DNA of 64,000 bases from Apostichopus japonicus (lineage: Eukaryota > Echinodermata > Holothuroidea > Aspidochirotida > Stichopodidae): assembly GCF_037975245.1 (NCBI RefSeq), contig NC_092561.1, positions 2,902,501-2,966,500 of the forward strand. The letters are read 5' to 3'. Below the pieces are notes generated by a model. That model was not told the DNA's origin and ran no database searches. It saw only the letters and a program-made list of their open reading frames with translations. Every line of letters begins with the position of its first letter. The stretch's first letter is position 1. Below, piece by piece: positions 1 through 13,600 of this stretch. The position numbers and the translations under genes were made by a program.

Positions 1-3000
1 CAAGGAGCCACAGTGAATACTTCCAAGCATGACATCAACTTCCAAGTTTTATTGTTGCGACATGCAGCACTGAATCAGACGGGGATTGTTGGGTATGGGG
101 GATATGGTTTGAGGGGGAGGGGGGTCAGGCATAAGCATAGGCCCTATAGAGAGGGTGTTATTTTGGTACTGCCTTTTATCTATGTATTAAATTGAAGCTT
201 GATTGTTGAAATTAACTGACAAACATTTTTTCAGAACATTTCATCGGATGCATCAGCCTTAATGCAGGGGATGATTTAGTGTTCAGATTTTCGTAGCAGA
301 TTTGTGAATATTGTTGTTCAGAACTACTCCAAAATTTGTGTTTCTGTGTACAAGAAAACAATAACAAACTGGTATGCATCTATGCATGCACATTGCATCC
401 AGCATTTTCAGATAAAACATTCCCCATGATATCATTGCTCCTACCATACGATTTCCTGTACAATATCCTATGCAATATCCTGGTAGTAGATATGGATTCG
501 CCCTGAATTTCAAATATACTCATCAGTCATCAAGCATGTCTGTATGTATGAGCCATATTTGCATATACTGTATGACTGCCACTGGTAATTTACAATTCAT
601 TAACACATGGTGCCTGATCGATTACCACCTTGTCCTTGTTTTCTGAACCTATAGTATCATGCAGGAAATATATCAGCTGATTTACCGGAATGAAATTCCA
701 TTTTACGAACAGATGTATTGACCTTAGTTGTGTGGTGAGCCTTTCAGCGTTGCATATTGTCGGTACAAATTATTGAAAATTCTGCACAAAAGGTGTGTCG
801 CTTTGCCATTACCTTAAGGATCGATATAAAGGAAACAAGAGTGAAACGTGCCAAAAACACTAGTATCAACTTGGCAAGACAATTTTAGTATTGGCTACTG
901 TACAGTTTATTGTACCTATTGTAAGTTGATGGAAATGATTTTAGAGGGGAATACCTCAGTACCTTGAAGTGCCTATTTCTTGGAGAACCCTTGTTTTTAT
1001 AACACTTGTGTCATAGGCTGTGTTTACATTAGGGATCCAAAGTCCATGCATGCTCGGTCAATCGAACAGGATGCCTTTGATTTCCAAGCTCTTGGCGATT
1101 ATATTAGACACTGCTCAATATCAGACCCTGTTCTCGGGATCACCAATTGTCTTTCCTAGAAATAAGGGCACAAAACCAGAAGTGGCTCTATATACCTACC
1201 ATTCATTGCGTCAAGTTACACACGTAACAAACCTTAGATCATATTGTACCTGATCCGGGTCTACATTACAAATCGATGTCTATGGTTATTGTGTGTTATG
1301 TGATAGTTTATTGTCTACTTTTGTCTTATAATGGTTTGTCAAATGAGTTGACAAAGTTTCAATAGAGTGCTATTATAGTTGGATACACCCAATGGTTGAT
1401 GTCAGTTATGGTTGATGTCAGTTAGTGCTATTCTATTAATGGTGATTCCCGCCGGTTTTGAATTTCCTGGGATCTTAGGGGAAATGGCTGTCAAGACCTG
1501 TGTCAAAGTTGTGAAAAGCCATTCCGGGAAATAAAGTGCTAGTCAAGAGATTCATAAATTGAAAATATGTCATTAAAGTCGGACTGGATATTAAATTGGT
1601 TAATAGAAGATTCATTGCTTTTTCTCTATATCATGAGTTTAATTGGGGTGGATGAGGGGGGGGGGGTGGGTGGCAGGAGTGGGTTGCAGATGGGAGTGAT
1701 AGAGCAAGATAGAGGGTATCTCACCATTTGCATGCTGCAAAGTGTTCAAACATGGCAACAACCTACAGTATGGTAAATTTGCTTTGCTCGTTACTTTCCT
1801 GTCTCTTCACAATATCTGCACACTCGCTCTACCATGTCTAGAGTAATCTGGTAACCTTTGACACCGACCTTCCGTGGTGACCGGTTAACTCCACTCCCTT
1901 TACCTCCTCATTCTTCCACCCAAAGCGTCTAGTTGTACCCCATAGAGCTTTCAAGATCACTGTGTATGTTGACCGCCAGTAACCATCCTCCTGTATTTTG
2001 CGTACTTTGCGTATTTTGTGGTTTCAGAAGTCCAGTGGGAGGGAACCCAAAGTCCAACAGTACACACACAAAGCCTCTTAACCCTATCTCTTTTTGACCA
2101 CTTGAATACAATTTCATATAAGTTTCTTGGATAAAAGTCCTTGGTGTATATACTGTTTAACTGCATGAAAGCTATACCATAGTGAGTTTGTCTCTTGAAA
2201 TAATGTTCAGTTTTATCAACTGCACAACTGTATCAGCTTTTTCAGTATTCCCTCTTTTACAGTTTCTAACTTTAAGAAAAGAACGTAACCAAAAAAAAGG
2301 GAAAAAAAGAGGTAAAACAAATCAGAATTACTTGGAAGATGTGGCAGTTATATAACTTAGACAACAGGTTTGCATTTTTCTTTAATTTTCTTTACTTGAT
2401 TCATAATCATTCATACAAACATGTACATCTGGTACATGTATTGCCAAAAAAATGAACAGTCTTGCTGACTTCTAAAGGTGTAAGCCTAGTAGAAATATAT
2501 AACAAACTCATCAGACCAAAAAAAGGGCTCATTGTTTAAAATGTAGTAAGGCATCCCAGTTGTATGTGTTTACAGAGTGTTTTGCATTGCAAAAGTCACA
2601 ACCATTGCTAAGAAAGTTTACATGGTTTTTTAAGAGTTCAAAGTTTGTAACCAAAGAACAGCGGAAAGGCGAGGGTTACGTTATGTGTATCAAAATAGCG
2701 CATGGCTTGATTACCGAATGCCCTTTCAAATGCACACTGAACACGAGTACAGTTGTATTGAAGACCATTATAGTGTTTTGTTGTTTCTTACTACTCATAG
2801 TTCTCATGCCGGTTAATGTCCAGCACATATATATTTCAGCCGTTATATTGCCATGTGCAGCTCCTTTCATTGTACAGAGCTAGAAACACTGCAGGTAATG
2901 GGTTTGAGAAACTTTCATATTATAGTGGGTTGTACATCCATTACCTAACAACAGGTGGAATACATTACAGTTTACACATGTATGCACCGTACTCTTTCAA

Positions 3001-3100
3001 GAAATCCAATGAAATATATTTGTGCTGGTTTGCAAATGCACCGTAGTATATAAACTGTTAGTATCAATTGCATTCAGTCAGCTGGGATTTGTTTTTATTC
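1..3100. other. No supported gene
   Basis: I see no exon with a recognisable protein family here. Open frames are short and none shows family motifs. A G-rich run lies at about 1657-1680 and low-complexity A/G tracts at about 2290-2315. The open frame at 2560-2883 encodes a hydrophobic stretch near its end but has no recognisable domain or flanking splice signals that convinced me. Confidence 0.5.
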
Positions 3101-3107
3101 CAGTCGA

Positions 3108-3560
3108 ATGAGCTGACCTAGGTCAATAAGGGGATGGGCATTTTGGGGGTCCACTGGCAGGGGTACCCCACTAATAAAAATTACTGGAAATGCCCATCCC
3201 TTACATATAGAGTCCTGCCAATCATTTTCCAGTAGTTTTTAACTGGTTACCCATGAGCTGACCTCAGGTCAATGAGGGGGAGGGGCATTTTGGGGGTCCA
3301 CTGGCAGGGTTACCCCACTAATAGAAATTACTGGAAATGCCTATTTTTAAAAATATAGAGTTCTGCCTATCAGTTTCCACTAGTTTTCAACCTGTTACCT
3401 CATGAGCTGACATAAGTCAATGAGGGTAGGGGCATTTTGGTGGTCCACTGGCAGGGATACCTACCAATAAAAATTACTGGTTTGCTCATCCCTTGTATCT
3501 GAAGTCCTAACAGTAGGTTTCAAGTGGTTACCTCATGAGCTGACCTAGTCCATCCGTGAG
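3108..3560. repeat. Tandem repeat, ~145-bp unit, about 3 copies
   Basis: The phrase ATGAGCTGAC recurs at 3108, 3253, 3402 and 3535, giving spacings of 145, 149 and 133 bp. Each unit also carries GGGGCATTTTGG-like and CCACTGGCAGGG-like segments followed by a partially complementary TACTGGAAATGCCC segment. The last unit is truncated and diverged. No coding signal is seen in it. Confidence 0.85.
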
Positions 3561-4498
3561 GGGTCAAGTATTGATGACTGGCGAAGCTAACCAAACAAAA
3601 AATAATCACTGGCGATGGCCATTTGTTGCTCTTGGGGCCATACCTGACACATTGTACTTACTTTGATGGGGTTACCAATGAAAGCTGATCTAGTTTTGCT
3701 TTTAGGTGAATTTAAAATTGCCCTCCCAGCCACACCCACCACAGCAGGGTTGCCAGTCGTCTGTTTTCATATACAGGAATGCACTGTGAACATTGTGATG
3801 CACAAGGCAGTTGGTTACCTTTCCAGCTAACCAAACCCTCTGGGCTCCCAGTCTAAATCCCCCTGGGTATAAATATTGCTACAGTAAAACATAACCTAAC
3901 AGTAGGCCTCACTGCAGAACAATATCATCTTTGTTTATGGTGTAACTGGAGTAGGTAATTGCCATCTATGTAGGCCTATGTGTATTTGGCTAAAAGTATT
4001 CCTATACTATAGCTCCAAGTGTTTTACTAGACAAGCCCAGTTTGCATTGAGATAATTGCACGTCATTGACATATCAGTTTTTAAGCCTTCTTATTACACC
4101 GAAATCTTTTTGCAAGTAATTATCCAAAATTAGCATTGACGTAATCATGATGAACACCCTTGCTAGCTTGGTAATTTTGGAACTATTTAAAGGTCAACTA
4201 TGGAGACTTTTCGATGAACATAAAATCCCACCATTTTTCATGTATGTAATCCCTAACTCACTCCAATTACATTGCTGTATTTAACTTTGCCAATTTCGGA
4301 CGTTGAAAACGTGAAAAATGGGGAGAAAAGTCAGCTTTTTAGGAAACCTATTTCAGACAGTCCTGAAAAATTCCTAAGTCATCAGGTGACCATGTGACGT
4401 CATCTTTGGTATACGCAATCACAACAATACTCTTAGTGTGTAAAGTTGTATACTTGAGCTTCCAAAAACATCAACGATATGTCTCCTTTTTGCACGAA

Positions 4499-4658
4499 AT
4501 GCCTCAATTCTGTGTTTTTGGAGGTTGCAGTTATACCTCAGCCAACAAAAGCATCACCTTTTAGCTTTCTGAGTAGAAGAACTGACGTAAAACGCCGTAG
4601 ACTTTGGATCAAGTTTGTGAGATCCACGTGGAAAGATTTTTCAGCACTCGGATGCTGA
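4499..4658 (+). pseudogene. Broken THAP-type zinc-finger fragment
   Basis: A start codon at 4499 opens MPQFCVFGGCSYTSANKSIT, which has the N-terminal Cys-x4-Cys pattern and phrasing of THAP domains. It hits a stop at about 4562. A shifted frame from 4590 reads KRRRLWIKFVRSTWKDFS, which matches the middle of a THAP domain (basic patch and the invariant Trp), then stops at 4656. The expected downstream Cys-x2-His is not recovered. THAP domains are typical of P-element-type transposases and of host genes derived from them. With a frameshift and stops this is best read as a transposon or retrocopy remnant. The family call rests on recognition by eye. Confidence 0.55.
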
Positions 4659-5967
4659 ATTAGGAAGTTCTTGCTTACGTTATGCGTGTATGTATGTACA
4701 TGAACATACACGTGCACGCAGTGGATCGTGATTCGCATACAGGTACTGTATGAACTGGCGACTGTCTTGAGACAACTTTGTTAAAAAATATGTTAAAATG
4801 TTTTTTTCTTTGCTTTTGCGCGGACTTGTTTGTCTTAATTTACATCCATAAGTTCGTAAAACAATACTGCGACCATGGACTGATCCAAAACTGAAAAGCC
4901 AATAAATCGAATAAGTTTAGTTTTGACAAGGGTGAAGCTTCGAAGTGATGTTGGAACTTGCTGTACAGAGTACTGCGATGGCAATGTACGCAGATAAGTA
5001 CGTATCAGTCGTTTGCTTGCTTCAAACTGCTTAAAAACATTGGACAGCTTGACCGTTTCTGGTTGACTGTTTTACTTGAGATGCTTTAAAACTTTAAACT
5101 CATAGACTTTTAATTTTGAGCATAGACATTGATTTGATTTTCAAAATTATGACCCTTTGAAACAGTTTATTTTGACCCTTTGGCAGGGTTTTCAGATAAA
5201 ATAATACGAAAGATATATGCCTAAAATTTAGTCATTCATGTTAGTAGTACCACTGCAACTGTGGATTATAGTTATTGAACACAGAAATTGTCTAACGTTA
5301 TATTAAATGGTGATTTTTTGTATCTCTTTCAAACTGTTTCGGTTTGATTTAACTTCTTTAAATTTACAGCAACAGAGTTGTGCGATACATAACCACAGAC
5401 CCTCTACACCCGTGGCATAACACACCGACGAATAAATTAGCTAGATACTCAAACGCGTACCATTGTACATTCTGCTGCTAGACTGTTTTCTCTTTTTAGT
5501 GTACTAGGCAAAGTGGCCTTGTGAAATGTGGTATGTGATGAGCGATTCAGTGCAGCAGCTGCTAGTTGATATTGTAATGAAGCTTATGTATACGGACCTC
5601 AGCCAATGGGAGAGAGGTATACTAATCTTGGCCTTTACTGCGCAGGGAAAAAAAATCGCCACCCGGAGTATCTCATGCCCATGAGTCCACATGCATGACC
5701 CTGCCTCTGTGTATGCCGCAAATATCTCATTCTGCGAAACTGAACCGACAGCTGTGGCGGACATAGCTAATGTGAAATTGACCCTTTCAAGTCTCCTCGT
5801 AAACACGCCCTGGACGTCCTTACATGTATGTAACATTATATCACGCAATTGATAGTATACTATTTACTGTTTGAGATGACTGTATGTAGACCTTGTATAG
5901 ACCGTGCCTATAGAGTACTATTGTTAGTACATGTAGTGAGTTACAACTCTCGCCGGGGTTGGCTCAC

Positions 5968-5999
5968 AGCAGGGAGTTGTTCCATAACAACTCCCTGCT
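5968..5999. repeat. Perfect 14-bp inverted repeat (hairpin)
   Basis: Positions 5968-5981 are the exact reverse complement of 5986-5999, with a 4-base loop (CCAT). The two sides are followed by short direct repeats of GCTCACAGC. No flanking gene explains it; it could be a small foldback or insertion footprint. Confidence 0.8.
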
Positions 6000-7309
6000 C
6001 ACAGCATGTGTAAATAGTCATGTTAGGATTTCATCGCATTTATCCATTTCATTTGTTGTGTTCCAGTATCGTGAGTTAGTGATACAAGTGTCATATTGTC
6101 AAGTGTTATGTTTGTTCCGGCATCTGCATGGTCCAAGGAGTGGAATAAAACCACTACTATATAGCGATCGGACGTTTTATTTCGTTAGTGACTGTCTTGT
6201 GATTGTGGAATGTTACTGGTCAAGGCCTGTTTCAACTAGACCTAACTCTATGGAATTACACAGAGTCACGGTAGTATTTCGCCCAGGATTGAACGAGAAA
6301 CGTGGATTTGGATATTCACTGCTAAATTTGGTTTATTGACAGGATACTTTTTTCTGACGTCACAGGGTGACCAGAGGCTCCTTTGGGTCAATCTCTGTTT
6401 TCAGACATTCTAGAGGTACATATCACGTGACTACCAAAAATGTCCATTTTCGTGGTCGTTTTTTGATGGGTTATAGTAGATTTTCGAAGATTTTTTTTAC
6501 ACATGTTGATTATGGGTATGTGAACTCCCAAATTAATGGAAAATCCCCCAAAAAATGTTGTCTCAATAGTTGGTATTTATGTATTCGCCCGCCTTGTCAG
6601 GTGACTGCGCGTGATGTATCTTCACATGTCAATCATCAAGTACTGTGGTGTCCAATATTAGATCAAATGTCTCGCTGGATAGCCTACAAGTTGGCCTTTC
6701 ATGGTACCATCAAATTTATGTTTCATGACCATGCACATTTTCTATCAGAGCCCCTCTCTCTCTCTGAAGTTCGAAATGGTCTTATTGACCCAAGATTTGC
6801 ACCACATGTAACTTCCACTCATACTCTGCAACATCATAGTCACAAAAAAAATATCCTTGTTGATACTGTAAAATATCACACAAGATGATCTCCTGTTTTT
6901 TTGTTTGTTTTTTTTTGGGGGGGGGGCACTTTTCCTGAAGGTGAACACTTGTGCATGGCGGATTGATTAAGACTGCTTTTAATGACCTTCATATCAGGCC
7001 TATGTTATTTTTCTGCTGTACTGTGTGTAATGTTCTTCTGTAAGATAATAGGAGAAAATTAAATTGAATTGATGATCTTTTGATGAGAGTTAACATTTCC
7101 GGCGGATGTACACTACCCTAACTGTGATATGACGCCTAAAGGAAAGCCGTAAGTTCCATAGCCTTGAACATTTTGTATAGTCCATGGTGCCAATTTGATC
7201 CAAAACAGGATCTGCAACTATATGGATTGCCCACTTGTTTATAACTATGTTACACGACTTTTCAATATTTTCGTCATTGCCAGGTACCATTTCTGAATTA
7301 ACTCCAAAG

Positions 7310-7630
7310 ATGGCAGGTATGACTAAGGAACACAGGGACGCATTAGATAAGACTTTGGTGTGTTTGACGAATTACTTGGGGGTCGATGAGTCTTTAGTTT
7401 ACCTACAAAGCGAAGGAATTCTTACGGAAAACGACGTGGAAGAAATTGAAAAACCAACTACTACGAGAGAAAAGAAAGTTACAGAACTTGTAAAACGCAT
7501 CAAACGGAAAGGGGATAACTCGTACTTGACGCTCAAGAAATTCTTGGAAGAAACTCCAGGATCTGAACATATCGCTAAAGAACTGGACAAAAATTTGAAG
7601 GAAGTCGAAGAAACACTGGCAAATGTGACG
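7310..7630 (+). other. CARD-encoding first coding exon
   Basis: This 107-codon exon encodes a death-fold domain of the CARD type. The helical pattern and the phrase GILTENDVEEIEKPTTTREK match the H2-H4 region of CARDs (GVLTxxxxEEI followed by a T-x-x-x-K/R helix start), then LVKRIKRKGDNSYLTLKKFL matches H4-H5. It ends with a GTAAAT donor at 7631. Family identification is by pattern; DED or death domain are less likely because of the helix 3-4 phrasing. An upstream non-coding exon is possible, since a pyrimidine-rich AG precedes the start codon near 7282. Confidence 0.85.
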
Positions 7631-10600
7631 GTAAATATTTTAAATGAGATCATTGTTAACCAAAACTGAAAGTCAATTATTCTGCAATGACATGAAAGGC
7701 ACTGTAGCCTACTGATACAACAACTTTTGAGAGATACTTTAAACACATGTGCAGCGGAGAAGAGGGAGGCTCAGGGGCGCGTGGCCCCTTTTCTGTTATT
7801 GACTGGAAAGTTCGCCCTTTTTTGTATAATCTAGTGGTGCTGATGTACCTTTCTGGTTTCGATGATAATCGTAACCTTTTGCATTCATGACGACGTGTGC
7901 GTTTGTGTGTGCGTTCGTGACGTTCAGCTTGTAAACACAATATTTGAAGAAGGGAAGGTCGGACCAATTTCATATTTGATGTGTAGAAGTAATACAAGCT
8001 ATTGTTTTTGTGGAGGTAAAGGGTCATTTGGGATTACAAGGGGTCAAATTGTGTAAACCTTGTAAACACGATATATATCAAGAAGAGAAGCTTGGGCAGA
8101 ACTCGTATTTGATGTGTAGTAGTAACACATTCAGTACAAGAAGCCTATTGTTTTAAGTGGAGTTCAAAGGTCATTTGTGGTCATCAGATGTCAAATTGTG
8201 AAAACCTTGTAAACATGATGTCTCAATATTAGAAGCTTGGGCAAATCTCAAACTTTGTAGGAAGGTGTATAACAATGAGTACAAGAAGCCTATTTTGTTG
8301 TGGAGGTCAAGGTCATTTGGGGTCACCAGGGGTCAAATTGTGATAACCTTGTAAACACGATATTTCAAGAAGGTAAGCTTGGGCAGATCTCATATTTAAT
8401 ATGTATATGAACTACATTGAGGTCAAAGGTCATTTGAATTCAACAACCGCCAAACATGTACTTGACTCCCCTCTTACTTGTCTCTCAACACTAACGCACC
8501 TTCTTAAACATACAGTAATATCCGAAGGGAAGCTTGGACAGATCGCATATTTAGTATGTAATTGTATCACATTGAGTACAAGAAGACTAATGTTGTGGGC
8601 GGATGCAATATTCATTTGAGTTCACCAGGGGTCAAATTGTGAAAACCATGTTTTACACAATATTTCAACAAGAACAAATGTCATATTTAGTATGTTGATG
8701 TATTACATTTAGTACAAGAATCCGGTTATTGAGGTCAATGGTCATTTCAGGACAGCCTGTGTCATTGTGAATTTATTGTTTGTCACATCACACTGCTTTT
8801 CACTGTATTACTAAGGTCAGGTATGTTGTACACCTACACTATACATTACGTCATAAACCTGCTCATGTCACATCATCAAAACCAATGCATTTTTGCATTC
8901 TGTTTTTTTATGAAACGTAAATTGTTGTTTTCAAACTTAAAATCCCTATGTTGACGTCTTTTAGTTATCGTGTATAACGTCACGCCAGTATTTGAAGAAA
9001 CATTCAAACACTAGAACACAATTAATGCAAATAGTTCATCTTGTCAGTTTTGACGTAATTTGATTTCCTCCTGCCCTGTCTTTGGCAGATCCCCTAACCC
9101 TCGATGTTTCTATCCCTAGCTCCGGACTTATTCTTACCTCTTCCAGTGATTGTAGTACCGTTAGCAATACTACTAGTTTTACTTCCCACTTTCAGAAACC
9201 GTTTACCATAAATCTATCACAATCTCCCGCTTGTCTTTATATCTAAATTGATGCAGGTCAGTTCGTTCAAAAGTTGTTGAAAATGTTGCAATGTTGGACT
9301 GAGTATAGATAATATGATAAGATACCAGAAAAAGAGAAAACGGAAAACTTATGACACGCGCACTGGCAAGTATGATGAATAGGTTTAGCGCACGGAAGGA
9401 ATGTTTGGGATGCGACTACAAGTCCTATGCAAAGTTGCAAATATTTCAGCGTAAACACAAACCAAAAACCACTGCTGGATTTATGACAGAAAATGAGCAA
9501 GTAATGGACCCATCAAATATAAATATTCAAGCACAACAAATGCTCGTTAGCTTCTGACGAAGGTTGCATCCACAATAGAGCATAAAATATCAAATAAAGT
9601 ACCAGCTTAAGGCACGAAAATTTGGTAGTGAAAGGTTTTCACGGTTGGTTAAATAGTAACATGTAAATTCGTACATATTGGCAAGACATAAAGAACACCA
9701 ATGTAGGTCAAATGATGGAACTGATAACACAGCTTTACATTAATAGACTCTTACCGAAGCATACATAAATGAGACCTTCCCTAGAACGGATGTAAAACAT
9801 ATTGTCTTTAATGTCGAAGCAGTGGCAGACTATAGCACATTTGCATCTACGCACCCTTCATTTATACAAAGTATATTATACGGGAGAGAGTACACTTTCC
9901 ATTAAACCCTTCTCAGGCTGGGCGACAATCATATTAAATTCGCCGTTGCTTTAACCAATGGTTCCGCCCCTAAGGTGCAACCTTTACCGTGACATGAAAA
10001 GTTTTCAATACATAGGTTAACTAAACATTAACTCTCTGAATTTAAAATGGGGACACAAGTTTCGCTTTTCCCCCTCACCACGAAAGCTGATTACGCGCTA
10101 TAAAGAACAACTATTGTTATGGGAAGGCGTTACCTATTGAATAAAGTTATAAAAAGATTATATTAATGACAGTTATTGTACTGGAAAAAATCTTGAAAGA
10201 ACCTGAAATAAAGCAGTTGTCTTATTTACATCACATATAACTAGATTAATAAACCTAACGTCGTCCATTCAATTGTACTTGTGGTTTCCTTTAGAATTCG
10301 ACCTATGATGAAAGCATGAGAGATTCATTAGAGAAAGTAAGAAGTTATATCTATCATAATTTATTCAATGTTTCTTTATTGCAGCAAGAAAGAGAGAAAG
10401 CAAGAGAAACAGGAAAATGGAAAAAACTTGAAGAGAAATTCCACCTTCCAAGTTTTCCCTGTGAGCATGACAGAATCCATCAATATCAAGGTATCTCTAG
10501 AGATATCAATGTACTTTTGATCGGCCAATGTGGAGCTGGAAAGAGCGCCACTGGCAACACTCTCCTCGGAAAAGACATCTTTGAAGAAAGTGACACCGAT

Positions 10601-13600
10601 GCACCGGAAACAAAGTCAGTAAAGTTTGAGACTATCCAGGAGGGTACATTTAATATAACGGTAGTCGACACACCCGGGATTCAAAATGAGGAATTATTAC
10701 TTAATGTTGTAGAAAAGATGATTGATTTTGAAGGAGGCATCCATCTTTTTCTCTTGATTTGCGAAGAGAAGGCAGATCAAGAAATCATTAAGGTGATTTC
10801 GGTTAGTATTGAAGTCTTTATGCATAAACTTTTTTAATCTTTTGCCTGTGACCTAGCTTTATGTCGCTTATAATTCCCATGCTAAAAAAAATCAATGTCT
10901 AAAAAATGACAAAAGGATGATAATTGATGAATCGTATATGTCGTCAACCCGATAATTGTACAATTCTTTTGCCTTTTGCAGAGCAGTATAGAGTGTATAA
11001 CGGTCATCATAAGATCACGAACGTTTGTGTTTTCAGTTGACACATTGGTTATTGATAAGGTTGTTGTTCCTGACATTGTTTGCCAGGGCAGAATATTAAC
11101 TTGTGATTACTGTAGTACAGTAAAAAGCTACGTCAGAGTGATTTTATTCTACCAATCCTGAATGGGAAATATGTCTCGTGATACCACGTGACCGTTAAAA
11201 TGTTCGATGAGAGAAAGATGTAATGTCTTTGATAATTCTGCAAACCAAAAACTACGTCAATGTTTATGTATCATATTTTACACAATGTTTTTGTACTTGT
11301 GAAAATCTAGAAATCTTCGGACATATCCCTTATTATATTTGTTTGTCCATCAAACAGTTTCCAGTATCCCATAACCCATTCTCCTAAATAAAAGCTTCAT
11401 GGATGCTGACACCGCAACATAACCAATCGAATCAACCGTTGTTACTTTCTAATACCGTTGAGGTTTGAATTGTTACTTTAAGTTGAAAATAAAACTGATC
11501 ATTTCAAACGTCAAAATTATGAGATAACACATCATACCTTAGCGGTAAAATATGAAATTTGTGACTAAAATATACTTAGAATATGGAATATTTGACATAA
11601 AGTTGATGATTTAAATGAGCGTTAAAATTTCGTGGTGGGATGTAGACAGTAAGAATGTTAAGATAAATCACAACACTAAATCATTAATTTCCGACACTGC
11701 GATATAGCTTGTCGAAGTACCGATTTATAACTTCAACAATCTGAAATAAAACGTCAAAATATTGAATAAAATATCATAAAAAGTCATACAAAAGTGTAAG
11801 GTGGAGTGCACTTCGAATAAAAATATTGTGAAAACGTTAAAATTCCGATATGAAACGTCACAAGTCCTAGATGAAACGATTAGCGGAGCATTTACAACAA
11901 CAACAAAAAACAACTTCTGTCATACGGCCCTAACTGCTGAGCTTATCACCTTCTTGAAAGCTTGTGCTGGGTCACTTCTATTTCTGATTGATGCGTGTGT
12001 TTATAACTAGATACTGGAAATACAATACAGCACTATACAATGCAAGGGCGTAGGAACCGGGGGGGCTGGGGGGCGCCAGCCCCCCCAGTGAAAAATGTGG
12101 AGGGGCGGAAGTATCATTCCGCCCCCCCACTTCGCAAGTCAAAAAACCCCTTTTTCATTTCCAAATGAGAAAAAAATCTCATTTGGAGCACCAAATTGCA
12201 TCTAAGGCCAGGTGAAAATACAAAATTTAGTTTACAAAATGGAGTGGGTGTTGAAGTGTGCTATATTGCACCAAATTGCATCTGAGGCCACCTGCAAATG
12301 CAAAAAAATCCAAAAGGGGAGGGGACACCCCCTCCCCTTAGACCCCTCCCCCAGGCCGGCCATCAGTCTTCAGCCCCCCCACTCAAAAGTAACTTCCTAC
12401 GCCACTGATACAATGTGTACAACATGTCCAGTGTGGTAGACTGAGGACAATATGCCAAGAAGTAGCAAGTAGAAACGCTCAATATGCAAATGTTTTGCTT
12501 ATGAACCACTGGTGGATGTTGATCTGAGATCGCAGAAATTATATGATTAGACCTCATATTTAAAATCTTGAGTGCTGAAATTGCAGAAAGTACCCTCGTA
12601 CACATGTTTGTACATGTACGCAGAGAGTACCAATTCCTTTCCGACACACCGGGCGACTACCACTCTACTTCAGTCTGGGTGGATCATCGCCCCTGATATT
12701 AGAAGTGTACAACAATTGCTTGCCCGAGTTCCATGACAAACCTCAAAGATTGTTTTCATAACGGCGTCTATGGCACTCCGGAAAATAATTGTAAGGGCTT
12801 ACACTGCCTACCGTACACCTCTCGTTAGTGACGCATTTGGTTATATGCTGCGCAGTGTACTAAACCATTGACACCAACATGGTACCACATATACAAATAC
12901 ACTGACCAATACCTCATATCGCAGAATAAGAAAATCTGATAAATTAGATGAAGTTAATTCAGAGACTTTGTGTAAGCATTTTTAGAACTGCTTCGGACTA
13001 CACTGCTAAAAGTGAACCTCCATACTTTCTTGCTTAGTTTTAAATGGTCTAGTCACGACCTTCGGTCAAATATGGGAGAGCAGTGGCACAGGATCGACAA
13101 CAGAATTTTAGTTTGTATATACTACATTCGTCCAACTGCACGTTGGAAATCTTAACGATTATCTCACAATTTCTATTACATTCCATATCATTCTTTGATG
13201 TGATGTAATCACTTCTTTCCACCTCTCACACCACTTTTGGCACTGAATTGAATTAAGTGAATTGGTGAGAATGCACTGGTAGTAAAGGGTGGCACAATAA
13301 CATGTGAAGCACTCGGATATAAAGAATTTCAAGTCCTCACACTTGTCAATTCCTATTAAGAAAGAGCCCTTCAACGTATAAATCTTTTCTTTTCTTTAAA
13401 TTATCGATAGGGTATCTGAAAAAAAGTTGATGTTCATGCACACTTATAGACCATTCTTCTTCACAATGTTTTATTTTTAATCAGAGAATACTTGCCGAGA
13501 CTGCCTGTGACCAATGTGTTGTTATATTAACAAATGCACGTGCACGATTCGTTGGTAAAAAAAAGATGATACTGCGAGATTACATCGAACGAGAAAAGGA

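Noticed and set aside
2560-2883. 107-codon open frame with a hydrophobic stretch
   Set aside because: The start is a non-ATG region read as Met or lacks context; no family resemblance; overlaps low-information sequence.
5504-5848. 114-codon minus-strand open frame
   Set aside because: Begins with a TTG, no domain recognised, no exon borders; likely chance.
6367-6888. 173-codon open frame, in line with another at 5959-6339
   Set aside because: Same frame with only two stops between, which is suggestive, but no domain, no splice or start evidence, and Cys/His/Ser-rich composition without a pattern. Possibly a decayed element; not called.
10976-11161. Possible additional exon after TTTTGCCTTTTGCAG
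   Set aside because: The peptide does not fit the GIMAP fold, and the second module goes directly from the first to the second exon without such an insert.
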